A stretch of 64,000 nt of DNA from Magicicada septendecula (taxonomy: Eukaryota > Arthropoda > Insecta > Hemiptera > Cicadidae): NCBI GenBank assembly GCA_034769895.1, contig CM068371.1, forward strand, positions 406,083,969-406,147,968, read 5' to 3'. A program made the translations under genes and the position numbers. Position 1 is the first letter of the stretch. Every line of letters begins with the position of its first letter. Below, piece after piece: positions 57,327 through 64,000 of this stretch. The notes under the pieces are model-generated. The model had not been told where the DNA came from, did not search any database, and was given only the letters and a program-made list of their open reading frames with translations.

Positions 57327-57456
<130 letters not shown>

Positions 57457-58134
57457 TATTGCTCTGATATGACCAACACAGCAAACAGTGTAATTATGAA
57501 CATATTACTGTATATAATCTGAGAGGGAGGGGGATTCTGATTTGTTAAGCTTCTAGTTACATAAAGAATAGATTATATTTCTACAGTTAATGTCAATATA
57601 ACTTCCATCTGTTACTTGTAACATTTTATCAAAATTGTTCAGAAAACTTCATAAGCCACAACAATGTTATTCTGAATTGAATCGATCTTTTTTAAAAGGG
57701 CATAAATCCACAAAAGCAAACTTTTGGAAAATTAAAAAAAACTCTTTCTTGAATATAAAGAAAATTTTGAACAGAAATGGATTTATTTTTTGGTTTACCT
57801 CTTTTGCATTAGACTACACAAGATTTTGTAGTTTTTTAATAATCAAAAAATTTTTGAAATTTGAAGACTTACGCCCTTTTAAATAAAACGCTTTGAAATG
57901 TTAAAAAAATGTAGTATTTTTTGCTGCAAAATACTTTTTATTGAGGAACAGAATTAAAATTTAAGAAAACATTACAATATTCATCGATTGGTTGATGCAA
58001 AAGTGATGTGTCATTTTATAATATTAGTATAGTATAGTTTGTATTCTGACCAAAAACTTTCATATTATCCTACTCTCTTATTTTCAAAATGTCCCAACAT
58101 TTTTTTTTAATCACTTAGTCTTTCAGTCCTGCTC

Positions 58135-59500
58135 TTAAAACCACCCTGTTTTGCTCTTCATCAAAGTCGCTATCAGGGGCATTATCTGTTGTTGGTTGCT
58201 TACAGATTTCCTCGTAATAAACCACATAAAAATGCAGGTTTGTTTTAATTTTACAGTATCTTGTATTCTCTCTTTCTCAATTTCCACTTTCCGCATAGGA
58301 CAAGCTACACCAGTAGAGTGTGTTAAAGCTCCTTTGGTTTTCGCCATGAAGAAGTTGTGACAAATGGATCCACTGAACTTTGTATAAGCCTTAATATAGC
58401 TTTTATTGGCTGAAGTGTACAAAAGTGCAAGAAACTACGAACTGAAAAATATATTTTCTTTCTTTTTACTACTTGCTACCCTCTTGCTCCTGCAGACACA
58501 CAACATGTGTTATAGAAGTAAGTATACCAGATCTAAAATTTTACAATGTTTGAAGTTGATATCTCTGTCACTTGAAATTTGCCTGGCTTAGCACTTTGTA
58601 TTGTTAGTTTTGTAAATTTTGTTATGTTGTCGAAGGGTTTTTGAAATTGTATCACAATCACAGTCATATGGTAAGAAAATGTATCCTCTTAACAATAAAA
58701 ATTTCTGAATCTCCTTAATTCCATTGGATTCAGTTAAATACTAAAAAAATTGAGACACATTTTGAATCTTGTTTTACTCACTGCAGTTATCACAAAACAA
58801 GATCGGTATACTTCTGTGAAAGAGACTTTAGGGAATGATTTAGAATGTAGCAAACTTCGTTTAGACATTTCTTTCCAATCCTCATGTTTTATTGGCAATT
58901 AATTCAGCTACAGCAGTTCTTTTGGCTATGACATTAGGATGTGGAAATCTAATTTTCAGGCCAGTATGCATTTATCTAAACATTTTCCACATTGTTTTTT
59001 GTTTAAATCTGTGCTATAATAATACACTTTATTACCTGCACATTTTGACTTTTCAGTGGAAAAAATCTAATATGATTTTTAACTAAGTCATAGACACATT
59101 AAGGTAAGATGTGGCTGATGCTCCACCCTCTTTTATCTTCTGGGGTTTGCCTGCTACCTGTTCGTTCCAAATTCTACAGACTCATTTTTCTTTGATGTCA
59201 AATACTGTAACCTTTTTTGATGATAAAGCAGCATGCAAACATATATACTTTTGTTTACTACCCAAAATTACATGATAGCTAAAACTTCCAGATTTTGCCT
59301 GGTTGTTTTCATTTTTCCTTGGACACCTTTGTTTCATTTCAGTGATCTCTATCAGACTTTGTATATAGAAATCTTGTTCACTTTTAGAGTTCAAGTTATA
59401 AAACTTTGTAAATATATTGACACAATTATCTTCCTCTATCTTCTGCAACCACTTGTTTTTGCGCCTGAACTAACAACAGACACAAAAATTATTAGATTTA
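58135..59500 (-). pseudogene. Degenerate transposase-like ORF, perhaps Sola superfamily
   Basis: The clearest piece (59,182-59,480) reads QKIEEDNCVNIFTKFYNLN, then SEQDFYIQSLIE and a basic PRKNENN, SFSYHV, LSSKKVTVFDI. This resembles the N-terminal layout of a widespread insect transposase-like family (EEER..IF..FW..., Q..FI, SYVY, VCK..FLS) that I tentatively associate with Sola. Farther left are scattered traces (FPHPNVIAKR near 58,940 and the frame 58,135-58,422) with many stops. No catalytic motif can be assigned. Confidence 0.35.
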
Positions 59501-59883
59501 ATGTTAATACTTTGTTTTTCAAGAAGTAGCCTAACTTAACTTATTTTTTAGGCTGTTAATGCTCAAAGTACTGTAGGTTAGGCCTACTAAAGGTTATAGG
59601 TTAAAACAGCTTTATAAGTTACAACAGATTTTTATCACGCAGAGAGATGCATTATCTCTCACCTGGATATCTTGGAAAAACTTAATTTCCTTTGTGAATA
59701 ATGTATGATTGGATTTTCACACACATTAATTTACCGTATTGGTCCGAATATAAGACGATGATTTTTTCCTTAAAATGCCCTTCCAAAAACCATACTCGTC
59801 TTATATGCGCAACCTAACATTTAAAAATTTCGTGTTAAGTTCCTAGCGTACTTTGTAACTTTTGCCAGCTGCACAAGCTTGCT

Positions 59884-60537
59884 TAGTGCTGGGAACAAAA
59901 AAACACAACTGTTTGAAAAAACATTTCTCTGAAAAAAAAAACGAAGGAACTGTTCTTTTCCGTGGAGACAAACTGTTCTCCGTTTTAAAAACGAACATGG
60001 TGTTGACAACTGTTCTCTGTTCGGAGGAAACCGTTCGTTTTCATTGGAACTTTCGTTGAGCTGTTTGCCGTAAACTGTTTTATTGAACTGTTGAAGTAAA
60101 CTGTTCGTTTTCATTGCAACATTTGTTGACTTGCGTTTGATTATTGTACTGACCTCGTTCTGTTTAACGCATAATTAGGCTATATTCAGTTTTATTTCAG
60201 TTACTATAAAAATATTATTCAGATATCCCCCATGAGTTTTGATGAAACAATTTAAAACAAAAAATGCCTTTTAACTGATACTGGTAAATAAGAGAAATAT
60301 TGACTTAATGCCATTGTTTAAGTTACATCACCATCCATTTAAGAAAAATACTAAAATGAACAGTTATTTGAAATGCTCAAAACAAAATGTTTTAACAATA
60401 CTGTAGGTAAAATCAATAAATGTAAATAGCAACAGTTCATTAATTCAACCTGTTTTTCCAACTCTTTTTAAAAAGTTTTTTTTTTAAACGAACAGTTCGT
60501 TTTTGTTTTGCAAAAACAACAAAAACGCCCACCACTA
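59884..60537. mobile_element. hAT-type MITE inside the pogo element
   Basis: TAGTGCTGGGAACAAAAA at 59,884 and the inverse of TAGTGGTGGGCGTTTTTG at 60,537. Flanks AGCTTGCT (59,876-59,883) and GGCTTGCC (60,538-60,545) agree at 6 of 8 positions. The interior repeats AACTGTTC/GAACAGTT words. 654 bp, no gene. Confidence 0.65.
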
Positions 60538-60661
60538 GGCTTGCCATGTGCGTAGCGTGAATCAACATGGGCATTTTATAATGAGCTCAAGTTGAAAATC
60601 CCAAGCACACTTTCACCACTGCGCTGAAGTACCGTATTGTGTCACAGATGTTAGTTCACTT

Positions 60662-61196
60662 AAAGGCCTTTTTATGCATCCAATTCAAATCGTATGATAA
60701 GTTTTGCATCCGAGTTGACTCCAATTTTTATCTTGCATAAAAAATATCGGAAGTGGGCATGAACAAACTCTTTCTGTGTTGTCATCATCAGTACTGAAAA
60801 TGAATCCGTGCGTGTTGTATGCCGCATATCGGTTCGTTTTTATAAGCTTCGGAAGCGGGATCCCATAGCGCTCTCTTGTTCTGAATTTTGTCAGTGAGGC
60901 TTTCTATATTATGTCTTCCATACTTACAAAACAAATCAATAAAATCACACCACGACATGAATACCACTGATTACTGGGCATAACTGGCCTCGCCAACACT
61001 AGGCAGGAAAGTTGGCAGCACTGATTGAAAGCCAAACGATAAAAAACTCGCGCGCAAGTGGATAAACGAATCAATTACAGCCCATGTACCTAAATGACTT
61101 GTCCGATATTTTATCGGATGCGTTTCCTAGGACACAATATGTTTTTGAGTCCAGAACGATAAATTTATTGTATGACAGTGCATAAAACGGCCCATT
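60662..61196. mobile_element. MITE in the pogo transposase region
   Basis: AAAGGCCTTTTTATGCATC at the left and ...AGTGCATAAAACGGCCCATT at the right form imperfect inverted ends. It separates the transposase body (from 61,217) from any N-terminal part. Superfamily not assigned. Confidence 0.45.
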
Positions 61197-61216
61197 TGTT
61201 TAGCAAACTTGGGCTG

Positions 61217-62093
61217 GTGTAAACGCATGATGCGGCATTGGGGTCTGTGTTTATGACGTCGCAACGCCTACCTGCAGATTATACTGACAAATTGATCGCT
61301 TATCAGCGATAAATTATAAAACTGAGCCCACAATTACCTGCTTGGCCAAATGGCAAATGCTGACCAAACACCAGTGTTTTTCGGTATCCCATCAACTGTT
61401 ACTATGGACAGATATGGTGCAAAATCAGTTATAATTACATCTACAGGTAACAAAAAGTCACGCATTACTGTGATGCTAGGAGTCTGCCAATAGAAGAAAA
61501 CTTCTGCCATATGTTATTTTGAAGAGAAAATGCTTCCGCAGGAACAATTGCCAGCTAGGATTGTTTTAGAGCACAGCAAAAGGGGTAGATGACTGAAGAA
61601 CTTATGGTAGATTGGCTTATGGTTCTTTGGGGACGTCAGCCAGGCGCTTTACTAGGGCAGAGAGGTAGTTCCTTCATGGTCACACAAGCGAGAAAATAAA
61701 GAAGCTTGTTGCAGAAATGTACACTGATCTTGTTATAATCCCTGGGGGAATGACTTCTCAGCTTCAAGTTTTAGATGTGGTTGTTAATAAACCATTTAAG
61801 GACTACTTACGGAAGAACTATAGTGACTGGTTAATTAATGGAAACCACGCATTGACTACGACAGGCAAGTTGAAGAAACAGTTACTGACGCAGTGAACAA
61901 TCACAGCCTGGGGAAAAATCAAAAGTGAACCCATTGTAAAGGGGTTTAAAAAATGTTGTGTTTCTAATAACATGGATGGGAGTGAGGATGACATTTTGTG
62001 GAAAGACTACTCCAGTTATGAATCTGATTCCAATACCAATTCTGAAGATGAACTTGGAGAAGAAGAAAAAAACGAGGATGATGACTGGAACTA
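61217..62093 (+). pseudogene. Pogo/Tigger (POGK-like) DDE transposase
   Basis: Traces of LPADYTDKLIAYQR, then MANADQTPVFFGIPS (first catalytic Asp), TGNKKSRITVMLGV, an IVLEHSKRGR region, MTEELMVDWL with WGRQPGALL, MYTDLVIIPGGMTSQLQVLD (DDE region), NKPFKDYLRKNYSDWL, GFKKCCVSNNMDGSEDDILW and a Ser/Asp/Glu-rich acidic tail ending DDDWN. Frames change several times with stops, so it is inactive. The N-terminal HTH is missing. Confidence 0.85.
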
Positions 62094-63099
62094 AAAACAG
62101 TAAGGTACTTTAACACTTTCAGGTACTTTAAAGGTAATTTCACCTTTAATGTAAAATAGCCATATTTACTTAGTGTGACATCAACGTAAGATGATATTTA
62201 GACAATTTAATTGTCTTTCTCATACAACACCTCAAAAAATTCAGTGTCGTCTTATATGGAGGCCCTTTTTTTCCCTATAAAACACCTTCAAAAATCTAGG
62301 GTTGTCTTATATGTGAGGCTGTCTTATATTCGGGCCAAAACGGTATTTTGTTGACTTTGTATGAGGATGGATTACTTTACCTTCTTTTACTGGGAGATCT
62401 TATTATATTAGTACAATTAGTCAGAATACTACTATTACTCATCCCAGGTTTCAAAAAGTTTAATGTTTTTCATAAACGCTAATTAAAATGTTAGGCATAA
62501 AAAATACAACCACAGTCATTAAGATTAGAGACACAGATCAGCTAGTCAGTAACAACGGAAAAGAATAAGAAATCTGGAGCAGGTGTTTACTAAGCTATCT
62601 TAGTACAAAAATGATTTGCAGCACTGGTTTTTTTTTAAAGGGCGTAAGTCACTGACATATGCCTTTTTAAAAAGAACCGGAATATTCATTATTTTATAAC
62701 TCCATAACTAACTGCAGTCTATATGCCCTTGTAAAACAGATTGATAGGCCTACAATTAAAGAACATGAAATATTGAAAAAGTCAAAATGGCCGAAATCGT
62801 GACTTATGCCCTTTTAAAAAGACTGATTCAATTTATTATTATTCAAACCCGTTAAGTGTATAGTTAACACTACAGTTACAAAACTTTGCAGTTACAACTT
62901 AAACTGTAAGAGGTGCTACCTAAAAGTTTCTGAAATTGAAACATTCTGCTTAAAAGAAGTGTGATACAGAATTGTGCACTAGTCCTCTACCAGGATTACT
63001 AAGGAATCAGTCTGATGTTTATTGTTGTTATGGAATGTCGTATTTGTTTACACTGGGTGTTTTATGAGGTTAAGTTTGTGGTGTCTTGTGACAGCCAAC

Positions 63100-64000
63100 A
63101 TGACTAACTTGAATAAGCAAAGAGTTTGTGATAAATGTTATTTTAATCTAAGGAAGACACCAGGGGAGACATACCAAATTTTAAAACAAGCTTTTGACAG
63201 TGAAGCTATGGAACAAATGCAAACCTACGAATGGTTTAAGCATTTCAAAAATGGCAGAACATCCGCTAAAAATGACAAATATTCTGGATGCCCTTTAACT
63301 GGCATCACTGATGCAAATACCACCAAAATTCATGAACACAGTCGGCAAACAATTTATAAAATTTGTAAAGCTAATAGTTTGTCATACAGGACTTGCCAGA
63401 AAATGTCAGAAAAACTAGTAATGTCCATAATTTCAGCCAAATTTTGCCCTGTCAGTTAACAATTAAGCAAAAGAGCACTGAGATCATGTGCGAAGGGAAA
63501 ATATGAAAATGTCACAAATTTTATTTCACAGATTGTTAACGATGGCAAAGCATAAGTTTATGGGCACAACCAAGACACAAAACAGCGTTAATCTCAATGG
63601 AAGTCGCCAAGTTCACAGACATTATAAAAACCATGCCTAATTTTGATCAACATGAAGTCAATTTGATTTGTTTTTATTTGACATCAAAGACATTACAAAC
63701 AAACAAAAAAATGTGTTCCACAGGGCCAGATAGTCGATAGGAAATTCTACTGTGATGTTTAGAATCAGATTTGAGAACAAGTTCAACAGAAACATTCTGA
63801 AACATGGACCAACCAAACATCCCAAAAAATTAAAATGAAGCTCAAGGCAAAATGATTTGACATGGTAGAGAAGATTCAAAAACTACTGTGTGATAACCAA
63901 AAATAACACAGTGTTTCAGCAGTGCACTGTTAATGATAATGCTGCAGCTCCAGGAGTGTTTCTGAGCATTAAAATTGTGCTGGGACTAATGCATCAATGT
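63100..64000 (+). pseudogene. Mariner transposase, decayed, runs off the window
   Basis: From ATG 63,100: MTNLNKQRVCDKCYFNLRKT, GETYQILKQAF and TYEWFKHFKNGRTS, the HTH_48 first helix-turn-helix of mariner/Mos1-type transposases, then the second HTH (SYRTCQKM) and AKFCPV; the frame stops at 63,459. After shifts the DDE domain can still be traced: QIVNDG (first Asp region, about 63,540), WKSP, FDIKD/ITNK (about 63,685), to at least 63,880. Many frameshifts and stops. Confidence 0.85.

Larger units (their letters stand above)
59734..62343 (+). mobile_element. Pogo/Tigger-type transposon
   Basis: Starts CCGTATTGGTCCGAATATAA and ends with the inverse of CCGTTTTGGCCCGAATATAA, flanked by TA (59,732-59,733 and 62,344-62,345). 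Subterminal GTCTTATAT words repeat on both sides. Contains a broken transposase and two MITEs. Confidence 0.85.
57690..62821 (-). mobile_element. Possible decayed DNA transposon with repeated TTTAAAAGGGC ends
   Basis: TTTAAAAGGGCATAAATCC at 57,691 and the inverse GACTTATGCCCTTTTAAAAA at 62,801-62,820 could be the termini; related words occur inside at 57,865-57,883, 62,633-62,650, 62,657-62,674 and near 62,719. A transposase remnant (58,135-59,500, minus) and the pogo element at 59,734-62,343 lie between. The alternative is two separate short MITEs (57,690-57,883 and 62,633-62,821). Confidence 0.4.

Overview
This window is eukaryotic and most likely from an insect genome that is AT-rich and heavily loaded with transposable elements. 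The evidence is five spliced exons of a conserved splicing-factor gene, an env-bearing Gypsy (errantivirus-type) element, and mariner, pogo, hAT, Penelope-like and non-autonomous LTR elements. I cannot name the species. There is no tRNA, rRNA, CRISPR or bacterial gene.

Host gene. The only host gene I recognise is SYF1/XAB2 (HAT/TPR-repeat pre-mRNA splicing factor; fandango in flies) on the minus strand. Its exons are at 55,765-55,927, 47,657-47,770, 42,436-42,598, 40,781-40,890 and 37,354-37,557. Phases match at every junction and all five keep reading frame. The N-terminal exons lie to the right of the window or were not found. The C-terminal exons lie to the left of 37,354, so the last visible intron is more than 37 kb and would hold the whole left half of the window.

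Left half (1-36,487). This is one nested stack. The outer element (LARD-A, a large non-autonomous LTR retrotransposon on the minus strand) starts left of the window and ends at 36,487. Into it went a hAT transposon (1-2,498, itself carrying a LARD LTR), a possible solo LTR (3,291-4,207), a LARD solo LTR (4,304-5,530) and a Penelope-like element (about 7,111-35,215). The Penelope element was split by a 17.5-kb Gypsy element (7,385-24,863) and by LARD-C (25,862-34,805). The Gypsy element was split in its integrase by LARD-B (13,030-19,856). Target-site duplications are visible for Gypsy (AAGC), LARD-C (TAGT), the LARD solo LTR (ATTC) and LARD-D (ACTT).

Gypsy element. It has LTRs, a tRNA-Leu-type primer site, four small ORFs before gag (three coupled by TAATG stop-start overlaps), gag with two zinc knuckles, a -1 slippery site, protease, a damaged pol, and an env behind a good splice acceptor. 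LARD family. Four or more copies share about 1.2-kb LTRs, a tRNA-Lys-type primer site, one coiled-coil protein and no reverse transcriptase. Three of them share a noncoding core whose hairpins covary.

Right half (36.5-64 kb). SYF1/XAB2 introns hold LARD-D (inserted right at a 5' splice site), a 3.1-kb TG...CA element with an ATAT duplication, two foldback elements with hammerhead-like motifs, long dinucleotide repeats, and a pogo element (49,065-53,921) containing a LINE 3' end and a Sailor-like Tc1/mariner element. Upstream of the last exon are a MITE, a second pogo element (59,734-62,343) with two internal MITEs inside a possible larger DNA transposon, and a decayed mariner copy. The structure I consider most worth following up is the covarying RNA core of the LARDs and the coupled small ORFs of the Gypsy element.
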